DNA of 64,000 nt from Amycolatopsis sp. WQ 127309. Its GTDB lineage: Bacteria > Actinomycetota > Actinomycetes > Mycobacteriales > Pseudonocardiaceae. The position numbers and the translations under genes are program-made. A model generated the notes under the pieces. The model had not been told where the DNA came from. It saw only the letters and a list, made by a program, of their open reading frames with translations, and did not search any database. Each line of letters opens with the position of its first letter. Positions within the stretch are counted from its first letter, which is position 1. This document shows positions 8,384 to 18,217 of this stretch, one piece after another. The stretch covers positions 2,232,001-2,296,000 of the forward strand of contig NZ_CP095481.1 of NCBI RefSeq assembly GCF_023023025.1, written 5' to 3'.

Positions 8384-8860
8384 ATGGGTGACGAATCACG
8401 TGCGCGAGGACTTGACAATACGGACAGATCGCTGATCGCTCTGCTCCAGCAGGACGGCCGGGCCTCGTTCACCGCGCTCGCCAAGGCGGTCGGACTTTCC
8501 GAGGGTGCCGTCCGCCAGCGGGTGCAGCGATTGCTGCGCGACGACCTGATGCAGATCGTCGCGGTGACGGACCCCGCCAACGTCGATCTGACGCGGCAGG
8601 CGATGGTCGGGATCAGCGTCGACGGCGCGGATCCCCGTGCGGTGGCGGACAAGCTGTCCGAACTGCCGCACGTCCACTACGTCGTGCTGTGCGCCGGACG
8701 CTACGACCTGCTGGCGGAACTCGTCTGCCGGGACGACGACCACATGCTCGAAGTGCTCGGCGAGGAGATCCGGCAGATCCCGGGTGTCTCCGGCACCGAG
8801 CTGTTCGTGTACCTGAAGCTGGCCAAGCAGAACTACGCCTGGGGCCGGCTCACCGCGTGA
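8384..8860 (+). CDS. Lrp/AsnC family transcriptional regulator
   Basis: A 158-residue feast/famine regulator. It has an N-terminal winged HTH (residues 10-55, LDNTDRSLIALLQQDGRAS then LAKAVGLSEGAVRQRV) and a C-terminal RAM/AsnC ligand-binding beta domain with GRYDLLAELV. It probably senses an amino acid and forms octamers on DNA. ATG 8384 follows an AGGGAGGG ribosome site. A TTGACA box lies at 8347-8352. The position next to the PLP decarboxylase suggests that gene, or its own promoter, as target (inference). Confidence 0.9.
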   Translation: MGDESRARGLDNTDRSLIALLQQDGRASFTALAKAVGLSEGAVRQRVQRLLRDDLMQIVAVTDPANVDLTRQAMVGISVDGADPRAVADKLSELPHVHYVVLCAGRYDLLAELVCRDDDHMLEVLGEEIRQIPGVSGTELFVYLKLAKQNYAWGRLTA

Positions 8861-8906
8861 CGGCCGGGGATGACGGGCCGAGACCCAGCCCGCCACCCCC
8901 GTCCGG

Positions 8907-11111
8907 CTACAGGAACCGGCGGTACCCCGCGGAAACCGGCACCCCGGCCTCCGCGAGCCCGGTCAGCGACGACGGCAGCGCGTCCCGGTGGAGGACACCG
9001 AGGCGCTGCGTGGCGCGGGTGAGGGCGACGTACAGCTCGGCCGCGCCACGCGGCCCTTCGGCCAGGATCCGCTCGGGCTCGACGACGAGAACGGCGTCGA
9101 ACTCGAGGCCCTTGGTCGCCGACGGCGGGACCGTGCCCGGCACCCCCGCCGGGCCGATCACGACACTCGTGCCTTCCCGGCCGCCTTCGTCGCGGTCGAA
9201 TTCGTCGATGGCGCCTTGCAAGTCGCCCTCCGCAACTTGTCTGGACCACGGCCGGACCCCGCTCGCGCGCACCGACTCCGGCAGCCGCGCGTCCGGCGCG
9301 AACTCCGCGAGCAGCTTGCCGGCGACGGTCATGATCTCCGCCGGCGTGCGGTAGTTCACGGTCAGCTCCCGGTACAGCCAGCGGTCGCGGACGTACGGCG
9401 CGAGCACCGGCGCCCAGGCCGTCGCCCCGGCCGCCGACCGCCGCTGCGCGAGGTCGCCGACGATCGTGAACGACCGGCTCGGGCACCGCCGCATCAGCAC
9501 CCGCCAGTCCATTTCGGACAGTTCCTGCGCCTCGTCGACGACGACGTGCCCGTACGTCCAGTCGCGGTCCTCGACCGCGCGTTCGGCGAGGTCACGGGTG
9601 TCGCGCTCGGCGAACCGGCCGGCGAGGTCCTCGGCGTAGAGCAGGTCCGTGGCGACCAGCTGGACGTCTTCGTCCAGCTCCTCGCGGTCCAGCTCGAGGA
9701 GGTCCATGACGCCGCCGGCGTACTCGGCGTCCTCCTCCGCCTGCCGCTTCGCGGCGGCGCGTTCGGCGGCGTCGTCGCGGCCGAGCAGGTCGGCCAGCTC
9801 GTCGAGCAGCGGGACGTCCGACACCGTCCAGGCCATGCCGTCCGCGCGGGCCAGCGACGGGTCGGCCCCGGCGGCCCGGAGCCGGCGCGGGGACAGGTAC
9901 AACGGCGCCAGCAACGTCTCCGGCGTCAGCGACGGCCACAGCGCGTCGACCACCGAGGCGAGTTCTTCGTGCTCCGCCAGCTCTTCGCGGACGTCGGCGC
10001 GCAGGTTCTCCCACGCGCCTTCGTCCTCCCGGCTCAGCCAGCCTTCGCCGATCTCCGCCACCGCCCGCTCGGTGAGGATCCGGGCGACGGTCTCGCGGAA
10101 CACCGCGCGGGCCTCGTTGTGCGGCAGCCCCGTCCGCCGCGCCTCGGTCCGCGCCTCGTCGGCGACGTCCTCGTCGAGGTCGACCGTGACGTCGGCCAGC
10201 TCGACCGGCACCGGCTCGTCGGGCACCTTCTGCCGGTCGGCGACCGCCGCCGCGAGCACGTCGAGGATCTTCAGCGAGCCCTTGAGCTTGGCCACCTCCG
10301 GTGCGTCCTCGGCGGTGACGCGCAGGCCCGGCACGAGGCCGCCGGTGGTCAGGAACACGACGTCCGACTCGCCGAGCGACGGCAGCACGCGGCCGATGTG
10401 GTCCAGGAACACCGGGCTCGGCCCGACCACCAGCACGCCGCTGCGCGACATCCGCTCGCGCTGGGTGTAGAGCAGGTAGGCCACCCGGTGCAGCGCGACC
10501 GCGGTCTTGCCGGTGCCGGGCCCGCCTTCGACGACCAGCACGCCCGCGTGGCCGAGCCGGATGATCTCGTCCTGCTCGGCCTGGATCGTCGCGACGATGT
10601 CGCGCATCCCCGCACCCCGCGGCGCGTTGACGGCCGCCAGCAGGGCCGCGTCACCGCGCTCGTGATCGCCGGGACGGCCGAACACCTCGTCGGTGAAGTC
10701 GTCGATCCGGCGGCCCATCGTGTGGAACTGACGCCGTCGCCGCATGTCTTCCGGCGACGCCGCCGTCGCGACGTAGAACGCGCGCGACGCCGGCGCCCGC
10801 CAATCGAGCAGCAGCGGTTCGTAGTCGTTTTCGCTGTCGAAGATGCCGATCCGGCCGATGTAACTCCGTTCTCCCGAAACGGCGTCGAGCCTGCCGAAGC
10901 AGAGCCCGTTGTCGACGACGTTCAGCCGTGCCGTCTCGCGCGCCCGGACGCGCACGTCGGCGTCGCGCTCGACCAGCGCGATCCCGGTTTCCCCCAGTGC
11001 GGCCCGAAAGCGGGCCGCCGCCTGCGCGCGTTCACGGTCGAGACGCGCGTACAGCTCGGCCGTGTACGCGCGTTCGGCCCGCAATTCCTCGTCGTACCCC
11101 AGATTTGACAA
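8907..11111 (-). CDS. helD: HelD-like UvrD-family ATPase (RNA polymerase-associated)
   Basis: About 734 residues of the HelD family. It has an N-terminal coiled arm (residues 1-60), then a 1A domain with Walker A GGPGTGKTA (about residues 195-203), a long helical insertion, and helicase motifs VVDEAQELSEMDWR (II), IVGDLAQRRS (III) and VTATLTRATQ-like ALTRATQRLG (VI) near the C-terminus. Actinobacterial HelD displaces stalled RNA polymerase from DNA, and some relatives protect against rifamycins. The best start is TTG 11111 (GAGGGG site 5 nt upstream). A longer in-frame ATG at 11177 would add an atypical AT-rich leader. The exact class of HelD is not decided here. Confidence 0.85.
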   Translation of the reverse strand: MSNLGYDEELRAERAYTAELYARLDRERAQAAARFRAALGETGIALVERDADVRVRARETARLNVVDNGLCFGRLDAVSGERSYIGRIGIFDSENDYEPLLLDWRAPASRAFYVATAASPEDMRRRRQFHTMGRRIDDFTDEVFGRPGDHERGDAALLAAVNAPRGAGMRDIVATIQAEQDEIIRLGHAGVLVVEGGPGTGKTAVALHRVAYLLYTQRERMSRSGVLVVGPSPVFLDHIGRVLPSLGESDVVFLTTGGLVPGLRVTAEDAPEVAKLKGSLKILDVLAAAVADRQKVPDEPVPVELADVTVDLDEDVADEARTEARRTGLPHNEARAVFRETVARILTERAVAEIGEGWLSREDEGAWENLRADVREELAEHEELASVVDALWPSLTPETLLAPLYLSPRRLRAAGADPSLARADGMAWTVSDVPLLDELADLLGRDDAAERAAAKRQAEEDAEYAGGVMDLLELDREELDEDVQLVATDLLYAEDLAGRFAERDTRDLAERAVEDRDWTYGHVVVDEAQELSEMDWRVLMRRCPSRSFTIVGDLAQRRSAAGATAWAPVLAPYVRDRWLYRELTVNYRTPAEIMTVAGKLLAEFAPDARLPESVRASGVRPWSRQVAEGDLQGAIDEFDRDEGGREGTSVVIGPAGVPGTVPPSATKGLEFDAVLVVEPERILAEGPRGAAELYVALTRATQRLGVLHRDALPSSLTGLAEAGVPVSAGYRRFL

Positions 11112-11178
11112 GTTCCCCTCACAGCGGTTAGACTGACAACACATTCGGCGGGTTCTCTCATTCTTTATGGAGAACACG

Positions 11179-11207
11179 TCGATTTTTTATTGTCCACCCG
11201 CTGTCAA
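11179..11207 (-). promoter_or_regulatory. AT-rich upstream region of helD with TTGACA box
   Basis: On the minus strand a perfect TTGACA (11207-11202) is followed after 17 nt by AATCGA. The segment 11180-11192 is a T/A run unusual for this chromosome. It is a plausible promoter with a weak -10. I do not see the palindromic rifamycin-associated element. Confidence 0.35.
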
Positions 11208-11252
11208 GGGCTTCAGCCGGACGACCGGTGAGCACCGGTACTGTCTCAACGC

Positions 11253-11645
11253 ATGAGCGGTCCACGGGTGTTCCGGTTGATCCAGCCCGTCGACGACATC
11301 GAGGCGGCGGTCGCGTTCTACGCGCGGGTCATCGGCGACCCCGGCGAGCGGGTCGCGCTCAACCGGCACTACTTCACCTGCGGCGGCGTGGTGCTCGCCT
11401 GCGTCGAAGCGCCGCTCGAACACCGGGAAGCCCGGCCCGCCAGGGACCCGCGGATCGTCTACCTCGCGGTCGACGACGTCGACGCGGTCTTCGAGCGGGT
11501 GCGGGCCGCCGGGCCGCGGTGGCTCGACGACAGCATCGCGACGCAGTTCTGGGGCGAACGCTCCTTCTACGCCGACGATCCGTTCGGCAACCCGCTCTGC
11601 TTCGTCCAGGAGGACACGCTCTACGTGGGCGGGCCCGTCGGCTGA
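11253..11645 (+). CDS. VOC (glyoxalase/bleomycin resistance) family protein
   Basis: A 130-residue single-module vicinal oxygen chelate protein with the paired beta-alpha-beta-beta-beta halves (FRLIQPVDDIEAAVAFYARV, then IVYLAVDDVDAVFERVRAAG and ADDPFGNPLCFVQ). Such proteins are dimeric metalloenzymes or drug-binding proteins. The substrate is unknown. The last 25 nt overlap the convergent gene's 3' end. A TACTGT box about 8 nt before the ATG suggests a short or absent leader. Confidence 0.82.
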   Translation: MSGPRVFRLIQPVDDIEAAVAFYARVIGDPGERVALNRHYFTCGGVVLACVEAPLEHREARPARDPRIVYLAVDDVDAVFERVRAAGPRWLDDSIATQFWGERSFYADDPFGNPLCFVQEDTLYVGGPVG

Positions 11646-12124
11646 GCGTCCTCCAGCGGATCGTCGTCGGCCGGGTGCAGCCGGAACGGGATGGCGAACC
11701 ACAGCACGCCGAAGATCAGCAGCGTGAGCACCGCGACGACGATCATCGCGGGTTCGCCGTAGACCACCTTCGCGATGAGCGCGACGGTCGACGTGATCGC
11801 CAGGGCCAGGCAGACGAGCCCCACCAGCACGAACCGGTTGCCGACGGTCAGGATCCGCTCACGGCTGCCCGTGCGGAACAGCAGCCGGTGCCACGCCGCG
11901 GGCGCGGTCAGCAACGCCGTCGCCGCGACCGAGAGCATCACCGCGGTCAGGTGCAGCGACTTCTCGAAGCCGCTGGCGTTGTGGAACCGGTCGGTGAACA
12001 CGACCGACAGCAGGAAGCCGAAGAGGATCTGCACGCCGGCCTGCGCCACCCGCAGCTCCTGCAGCAGCTCGCCGACGTTGCGCGTCAGCTGCTGGTTGCG
12101 GGTTTCACCGGTGTGTTCGGGCAC
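11621..12124 (-). CDS. DUF6328-type four-helix membrane protein
   Basis: A 167-residue protein. It has a short N-terminal amphipathic segment (RNVGELLQELRVAQAGVQ), then four hydrophobic helices and an acidic C-terminus. I recognise the pattern as the family annotated DUF6328 (sometimes loosely as sodium:proton antiporter), function unknown. GTG 12124 is chosen because a TATCGT box ends 6 nt upstream, as expected for a leaderless start. The frame is open to 12157. The 3' end overlaps the convergent VOC gene by 25 nt. Confidence 0.75.
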   Translation of the reverse strand: MPEHTGETRNQQLTRNVGELLQELRVAQAGVQILFGFLLSVVFTDRFHNASGFEKSLHLTAVMLSVAATALLTAPAAWHRLLFRTGSRERILTVGNRFVLVGLVCLALAITSTVALIAKVVYGEPAMIVVAVLTLLIFGVLWFAIPFRLHPADDDPLEDAQPTGPPT

Positions 12125-12170
12125 AGGGGGACGATACGCGGCCCCGGCAACGCCCACTCTCTGAGAAGAG

Positions 12171-12190
12171 CATCACTCGTTGGCGTGATG
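12171..12190. promoter_or_regulatory. inverted repeat between divergent DUF6328 and SOD-like genes
   Basis: CATCAC (12171-12176) and GTGATG (12185-12190) form a perfect inverted repeat with an 8-nt spacer in the 106-nt divergent promoter region. A TAAAGA box lies just upstream of the SOD-like ATG. It is an operator candidate for an unidentified regulator. Confidence 0.35.
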
Positions 12191-12230
12191 ATCATGGCGG
12201 CGCCCTGAGCAGGCCCGCTAAAGAAGCACC

Positions 12231-12788
12231 ATGCGCCTTCTCCCCTCCGTCGTCCTGGCCGCCGCTCTCGCTGTCCTGGTTCCCGGCGTCGCCGCCGCGT
12301 CACCCGTGCCCGCCGTGACCGCGGGCGGCACGTTCACCGCGTACGCCCCCGGCGCGCACGCGGTGACCTACCGCCCCGACCTCGTCCCGCTCGGCGCCCG
12401 GGCCCACGTGTTCAGCCTCTCGACCGCCCACGCGGGCACGACGACCTCCTTCGTCGTCACCGGGCTGCTGCCGGGCCACTCCTACGGCGCCCACGCGCAC
12501 GCACAGCGGTGCGGCGCCACCGGTGACGCCGCCGGGCCGCACTTCCAGCACGTGCCGGACCCGGTGAAGCCGTCCGCCGACCCCGCGTACGCGAACCCCC
12601 GCAACGAGATCTGGCTCGACTTCAGCACCGACCGGCTGGGCACCGGCTTCGCGCGGTCCACTGTGGACTGGACGTTCGGCGCGCGGCGGGCGGGCTCCGT
12701 GGTGGTCCACGAAACCCACACGCACACCGACCCGGGCCACGCGGGCACCGCCGGCGCCCGCCTCGCCTGCCTGGACGTCGCCTTCTAG
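12231..12788 (+). CDS. secreted superoxide dismutase-like (Cu/Zn SOD fold) protein
   Basis: A 185-residue protein with a Sec signal peptide (residues 1-24, cleavage after AAA). It then has a SOD_Cu-like beta-sandwich with HAHAQRCG, AGPHFQH and a final HTDPGHAGTAGARLAC. Several metal-ligand histidines are present, plus the two cysteines expected for the structural disulfide (about residues 88 and 181). Spacing differs from classical SodC, so it may be a non-enzymatic SOD-fold copper protein. It acts outside the cell. A TAAAGA box 7 nt before ATG suggests leaderless transcription. Confidence 0.75.
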   Translation: MRLLPSVVLAAALAVLVPGVAAASPVPAVTAGGTFTAYAPGAHAVTYRPDLVPLGARAHVFSLSTAHAGTTTSFVVTGLLPGHSYGAHAHAQRCGATGDAAGPHFQHVPDPVKPSADPAYANPRNEIWLDFSTDRLGTGFARSTVDWTFGARRAGSVVVHETHTHTDPGHAGTAGARLACLDVAF

Positions 12789-12795
12789 ACCTCCG

Positions 12796-13188
12796 CTAGA
12801 ACCCCCAGGACCGCTCGGGCACCACGCGGATGCGGACGGAGTACGCGGCGTCGAACGCTTCCGGCGTCTCGAAGCCGATGGCGCTGTAGCGGGAGCCGTA
12901 CTTGTCGAGGTACCCGGGCGCTTCCGAGGCCTTGCCCGCCTCGATCTGCGCTTTCCCGTTCACCACGAGGATCGAACCGCCGTGGTCGTCGCTGTTGAGG
13001 TTCAGCGTGACTTCGGGGTTCGCCTCGATGTGCCGCAGCTTCGCGGTGTCCGGCCGGCTGAACACCAGGATGTCGTCGCCGTCGAGCACGAACCACACCG
13101 GCCGTGGCGCGGGCCGCCCCTTCGGCGTCACAGTGGTCAGCCAGCCGATCGGTTCCCCGGCGCGGTCGGCGAGTTTCGGTGCGGCCAT
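12796..13188 (-). CDS. PPOX-class F420-dependent oxidoreductase
   Basis: A 130-residue split-barrel flavin/F420-binding protein (WLTTVTPKGRPAPRPVWFVLD near the N-terminus, then NPEVTLNLNSDD). It resembles the TIGR03667/Rv3369 group. It would use deazaflavin F420 to reduce an unidentified substrate in the cytoplasm. ATG 13188 has a GGGGAG site 8-9 nt upstream, although the frame is open to 13323. The two proteins on either side are unrelated, so it is probably monocistronic. Confidence 0.8.
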   Translation of the reverse strand: MAAPKLADRAGEPIGWLTTVTPKGRPAPRPVWFVLDGDDILVFSRPDTAKLRHIEANPEVTLNLNSDDHGGSILVVNGKAQIEAGKASEAPGYLDKYGSRYSAIGFETPEAFDAAYSVRIRVVPERSWGF

Positions 13189-13261
13189 GGCTTCGTGCTC
13201 CCCTGAGGTCGGTCGGACTTGTGATCCAGGTAACCACGGGGCACCGACAATTTCTTCCCGC

Positions 13262-15184
13262 TCAGCGCGAGGCGACGCGCCGCGCGTACCGCGACCCGGC
13301 CGCCAGGAGCACCAGCCCGGCACCGAGGAACGCGCCGACGCGGGCGAGGCCGTCCAGCGCCGAGAGGTCGAACAGCACCAGCTTCAGCACCGCGGCGCCG
13401 ACCAGGATCAAGCCGATCACGCGCAGCGCGACCAGCTCGATGCCGCGCAGCAGCAGGACGAGCGCGGCGACCGTCCACGACACCGTGATCAGCGCGTGGC
13501 CCAGCAGGAACCCGGCGCGCCCGGGCAGCGCCAGCATCGACCCGCTCAGCACGAGCCCGCCGGCGCCGTACAGCGCCGCGATCCCGGCCAGCAGCCAGAT
13601 GGGCAGGTCGTCGGACGGGCCCTTGAAGATCTCCAGCCGCGCCGCCACCCACGGCAGCGCGATCGACACGGCGAGGATCAGCAGCGACACCACGAGCGCG
13701 CCGGCCAGGTCGGCGGCCGACCGCGGGCGCGAGACGATCAGCAGCGCCGGCGTCACGTCGAAGAACACGCCGATCAGGCCGCCGAGGGTCGCGAAGCCGA
13801 GCGCGGCACCGAGCGCGAGGCGGTTGCGCCCGCCCAGCGCGGCCACGACGAGCAGCAGCGCCTCGCCCAGCAGCACCCCGGCGCGGGCCGGGCCGTCGAA
13901 CTGCGTGACCGTCGCCTGCAGGATCGCCAGCAGGCCGGCGAGCCCGGCCAGCTGCCCGGCGAGCCCGTGCCAGAACTTGCGCGTGGCCCACACGGCGAGC
14001 AGCACGACGCCCGCCCCGGCCGCGACCGGCACGGCCTGGACCTTCGGCAGCAGCAGCGCGGCGACCAGCGTCGGCACGACCGCCGTCGCCAGCACCGCGA
14101 GCGCGGCGGGGTCGTTTTCCCGGCGGCGCAGGACGATCAGCGCGAGCGCGATCCCGACGACCGAGGTGCCGGCCGCCGCGGCCGTGGTGGCCCAGCTGCC
14201 GCCCGAACCCGCGACCGCGGTGGCGATCACGGACGCGAGCAGCGGCGGGATCCCGGCGGCCAGCGTCAGCGACGACCAGTCACGGCGCAGCCGCACCGGC
14301 GTCGTCGCTAGCTGGACCATCAGCAGGAAGGTGACCAGTTCCGCGGTGAAGCCGCCGGTGATCATCGGCGCGCAGACGACACAGCCGATGACGACGGCGG
14401 AAGCCAGCAGCGGCGACTCCCAGCGCACGGCCACGAGCAGCCCGCCGACGGTGATGGCCAGCCCGATCGCGAGCCCGGCGAGCACCGGCAGGTACTCGTA
14501 CAGCGACGTCGCCGCGACGGCGTCCAGGTAGAGCGTCGCGATGCCGGTGGCGGCCAGCGCGAACGCGCCGGTGCGGCCGGCGGGCTTGCGGTGCAGCCAC
14601 ACGCCGGTGCCGGTCAGCGCCAGCCCGAAGGCGGCGCCGATGAGCACCCGCGGCAGCGGCCCGAGCCAGCCCCGCTGCACGGCCAGGACCAGCAGCAGGA
14701 CGACGCCGAGCAGCGTGACGCCGCCGCCGACCCAGGCCAGCACCCGGCTGCCCGCGCCCTCCTTGCCGAGCTTCTCGCCCAGCGTCTGACGCGGCACGGG
14801 CTGGTACGGCGGCTGCGGCGTGAAGTACCGCTGCTGCGGCGGCGGCTGGGGCGGCTGCCACTGGTACTGCGGCGGCCACGGCGGCGGCATCTGGGGCTGG
14901 GGCTGGGGCTGCGGTTGGGGCTGCGGCGGCACGGCCTGCCGCGGCGGCTGCTGCGGCGCGGCCTGCGGCTGCGGTTTCGGCTGCTCAGCAGGCTTCTGCG
15001 CTTCGGCCTGCTTCTGCGCTTCGGCCTGCTTCGGCGCTTCGGTCGGCTTCGGCGCTTCAGCCTGCTTCGGCGGCACCGGCTCGCCCTGCGCGGTCCGCAG
15101 TTCGGAACCCACCACTGCGAGCCGACGCCCCAGGTCGTCGATCTCGCCGGCGAGCCGGAGGAGCACATTCGCTTCGGTGGTCAT
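13262..15184 (-). CDS. DUF2339 multi-spanning membrane protein with Pro/Gln-rich N-terminus
   Basis: A 640-residue protein. Residues 1-35 are helical. Residues about 40-145 are low-complexity: a run of short KQAEAPKPTEA-type repeats, then PQPQPQ and a W/Y/P/Q-rich stretch. From about residue 160 to the end it is almost entirely hydrophobic, with some 20 predicted helices, as in DUF2339 proteins. Function is unknown, and envelope integrity is a common guess. ATG 15184 (MTTEANV) is preferred to GTG 15199. The repeats make strong antisense open frames that are not genes. Confidence 0.82.
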   Translation of the reverse strand: MTTEANVLLRLAGEIDDLGRRLAVVGSELRTAQGEPVPPKQAEAPKPTEAPKQAEAQKQAEAQKPAEQPKPQPQAAPQQPPRQAVPPQPQPQPQPQPQMPPPWPPQYQWQPPQPPPQQRYFTPQPPYQPVPRQTLGEKLGKEGAGSRVLAWVGGGVTLLGVVLLLVLAVQRGWLGPLPRVLIGAAFGLALTGTGVWLHRKPAGRTGAFALAATGIATLYLDAVAATSLYEYLPVLAGLAIGLAITVGGLLVAVRWESPLLASAVVIGCVVCAPMITGGFTAELVTFLLMVQLATTPVRLRRDWSSLTLAAGIPPLLASVIATAVAGSGGSWATTAAAAGTSVVGIALALIVLRRRENDPAALAVLATAVVPTLVAALLLPKVQAVPVAAGAGVVLLAVWATRKFWHGLAGQLAGLAGLLAILQATVTQFDGPARAGVLLGEALLLVVAALGGRNRLALGAALGFATLGGLIGVFFDVTPALLIVSRPRSAADLAGALVVSLLILAVSIALPWVAARLEIFKGPSDDLPIWLLAGIAALYGAGGLVLSGSMLALPGRAGFLLGHALITVSWTVAALVLLLRGIELVALRVIGLILVGAAVLKLVLFDLSALDGLARVGAFLGAGLVLLAAGSRYARRVASR

Positions 15185-15244
15185 ACCGGACAGCGTCACG
15201 CACCGGCCCCCACCTGCGGATCCGTAGCACTACTCAAACCCCGG

Positions 15245-16206
<962 letters not shown>

Positions 16207-16210
<4 letters not shown>

Positions 16211-16803
16211 GCCACCGACTCTAGGTCCTCCGGCCACCTCGGCGAACGGCCGAGCAGCGCGACGACGCGGTCCAACCCGGACAGCTCGCCCGCGTCGACG
16301 GCCGGTCCGAAGGCCGCACCGGGCGCGAGCCGGGACTGTCCACCCGGGACGGACGCGGTGATGCGCAGCGCGGCGTCGAGGACGTCCTGGTCGAAGCGGA
16401 CCGGCAGGCCGAGCGTGCGCGCGACGTCCCAGGAGTGCACGACGTAGTCGACGAAGTGGAAGCCGAGCGCCTGCTCCGGGCGGAAGGTGACCTCGGTGCT
16501 GAACTCCGGCAGCGGGATCTCCTCGCGGTCGATGGCCGCGAAGGCGTCCAGGACCTGCTCCACGGAGTCGCGGTAGGTGGCGATCGGGTCGTCGCCGAGG
16601 GAGACGAGCTTCCAGCGGCCGAGGTCGCCGTCACCGCCCGCCGCGGCGGCGAACCCGAGGTTCTGGGTGGTCATGTGGGCGACGAGGCCGTAGAGGGTCC
16701 AGGCCGCGCACGGTGTCGGCTTGGCGAAGTCGGCCGGCGTGCTGCGGGCGACGAGATCGAGGCTGGTCCGGGTGGCGACGGCGTCGAGTTCATTGATAAG
16801 CAT
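16207..16803 (-). CDS. TIGR03086 family metal-binding (DinB/mycothiol maleylpyruvate isomerase-like) protein
   Basis: A 198-residue four-helix-bundle protein. It shows the conserved N-terminal CAAWTLYGLVAHM (histidine ligand), DYVVHSWDVARTLG (second histidine region) and the C-terminal DRVVALLGRSPRW typical of TIGR03086. These proteins bind a divalent metal and some use mycothiol. ATG 16803 lies in the promoter region shared with the divergent MarR gene, and the dehydrogenase is coupled downstream. It is probably controlled by that MarR protein. Confidence 0.85.
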
Positions 16804-16849
16804 TCGCCTATCGTCTACGCACGCTTATTATCTGTCAAGCGGCTAGGGT
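16795..16849. promoter_or_regulatory. divergent promoter with MarR-type inverted repeat
   Basis: GATAAGC (16795-16801) and GCTTATT (16823-16829) are inverted around a 21-nt centre and cover the start codon of the minus-strand gene. On the plus strand TAGGGT (16844-16849) sits 6 nt before the marR ATG. On the minus strand a TTGACA (16837-16832) may be the -35. The arrangement suggests autorepression plus control of the isomerase-like gene. Confidence 0.45.
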
Positions 16850-16855
16850 CAGCTC

Positions 16856-17269
16856 ATGGCGGAGCGACCGGATCTCGCGGCGATGCTCGGCGGACTGGTG
16901 CGCAGCCTGGTCGCGCTGGAGACGCCGGTGCTCGAGGAGCACCGGCTGAGCATGTGGGGTTACGTCGTGCTCAGCGCGCTCGACGACAGCCCGGTGCGCA
17001 CCCAGGCGGCGCTCGCCCAGGCGATCGGCGCGGACAAGACGCGGATCATCGGCACGCTCGACGAGCTGCAGGACGCGGGGCTGATCAGCCGCGAGCCGGA
17101 CCCGGCCGACCGCCGCGTCCGCCTGCTGGCGATCACCGAGACGGGCCGGGAGCGGCGACGGGCCGCGCAGGACCGGATCCAGGCCAAGGAAGAACGGTTG
17201 CTGGCGCGGTTGCCCGCGGCCGACCGGGCGGCGTTCCTCCGCGCGGCACAGGCGCTCGCCGCGGAGTAG
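16856..17269 (+). CDS. MarR family transcriptional regulator
   Basis: A 137-residue winged-helix protein. Its HTH (VRTQAALAQAIGADKTRI), wing (LISREPDPADRRVRLLAIT) and flanking dimerisation helices all match MarR. The DxRxxR wing motif is intact. It is divergent from the metal-binding/dehydrogenase pair, with an inverted repeat between them. The transcript is probably leaderless (TAGGGT 6 nt before ATG). The ligand is unknown, and an aromatic or phenolic compound is usual for the family. Confidence 0.9.
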   Translation: MAERPDLAAMLGGLVRSLVALETPVLEEHRLSMWGYVVLSALDDSPVRTQAALAQAIGADKTRIIGTLDELQDAGLISREPDPADRRVRLLAITETGRERRRAAQDRIQAKEERLLARLPAADRAAFLRAAQALAAE

Positions 17270-17275
17270 CCCGCG

Positions 17276-18100
17276 TCAGGGCTTGCGGGCGACGACGCCG
17301 GCGATGAGCCGCTGGGCGGAGTTGAGCGGCTTGAGGCTCGGGCCGTCCGGCCACCAGTTCGCGAGCAGCGTGATCCCCGGGTCGACGATCTCCAGGCCGG
17401 GCAACAGGTCCTTGATCTCCTGCTCGGTGCGCGCGGTGGCGCCGCCAAGGGAACCGCCGGCGACGGCCTGCTGGAAGGCCGCCATCGTCTCGTGGTCGCC
17501 GCCCTCGCCGGGGTCGAACAGGTGCGAAAGGGCGACGTAGGAACCCGAGGGCAGCGCGTCGACGTACTCGCGCATGATCTCGGCGGGGCGGTGCCGATCG
17601 CCCTTGTGGTGGTGCAGCGTGGCCACGAACATCAACGCGATCGGCCGCGACCAGTCGAGGTGCTCGCGCACGAGGTCGTGGCTCAGGATCGTCTCGGGCT
17701 CGAAGATGTCGCCGGCGATGAACCGCGTCCGGTCGTTCTCTTCGAGCAGCGCCCGCCCGTGCGCGACGACGACCGGGTCGTTGTCGACGTAGACGACCTT
17801 CGACAGCTTCTCGACGCGCTGCACGACCTGGTGCACGTTCTCGGTGGTCGGCAGGCCGGAGCCGCAGTCGAGGTACTGCTCGATCCCGGCGCGTTCGGCG
17901 AGGAACCGGCAGACGCGGATCAGGTACCGCCGGTTCTCCAGCGCGAGGTCCGCGACTTCGGGCATCACTTGCTGCAGCCGCGCGAGCTCGTCCCGGTCGA
18001 CCTGGTAGTTGTCCTTCCCACCGAGGACGAAGTCGTACATCCGGGCAATGCTCGCCCGGCTCGGATCCACCCCGACCGGCGCATTGAGTCCGGCAGCCAC
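17276..18100 (-). CDS. SAM-dependent methyltransferase (DUF574/SCO-type)
   Basis: A 274-residue class I methyltransferase of the large actinobacterial group with the N-terminal signature VDPSRASIARMYDFVLGGKDNY. This is followed by the SAM-binding YLDCGSGLPT and VVYVDNDPVV motifs and HHHKGD. Targets are mostly unknown. GTG 18100 is preferred because GGGAG lies 6-7 nt upstream, whereas that site abuts ATG 18106. The frame continues open for about 1.5 kb upstream as an antisense shadow of dusB, which I discount. Confidence 0.88.
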   Translation of the reverse strand: MAAGLNAPVGVDPSRASIARMYDFVLGGKDNYQVDRDELARLQQVMPEVADLALENRRYLIRVCRFLAERAGIEQYLDCGSGLPTTENVHQVVQRVEKLSKVVYVDNDPVVVAHGRALLEENDRTRFIAGDIFEPETILSHDLVREHLDWSRPIALMFVATLHHHKGDRHRPAEIMREYVDALPSGSYVALSHLFDPGEGGDHETMAAFQQAVAGGSLGGATARTEQEIKDLLPGLEIVDPGITLLANWWPDGPSLKPLNSAQRLIAGVVARKP

Positions 18101-18217
18101 GACCATCTCCCTGTTCCGGTGACGAAGATCGCACCCAGAGTAGTGGAACCGGTCTGCCGCGTGAAGGCGCGCGGCGCTTCCGGCCCCTGGTCGACGTGAC
18201 CGACACCACAAGCGACA

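Noticed and set aside
11112..11252. Rifamycin-associated element upstream of helD
   Set aside because: No palindrome of the expected GGGGCTT...AAGCCCC form could be found.
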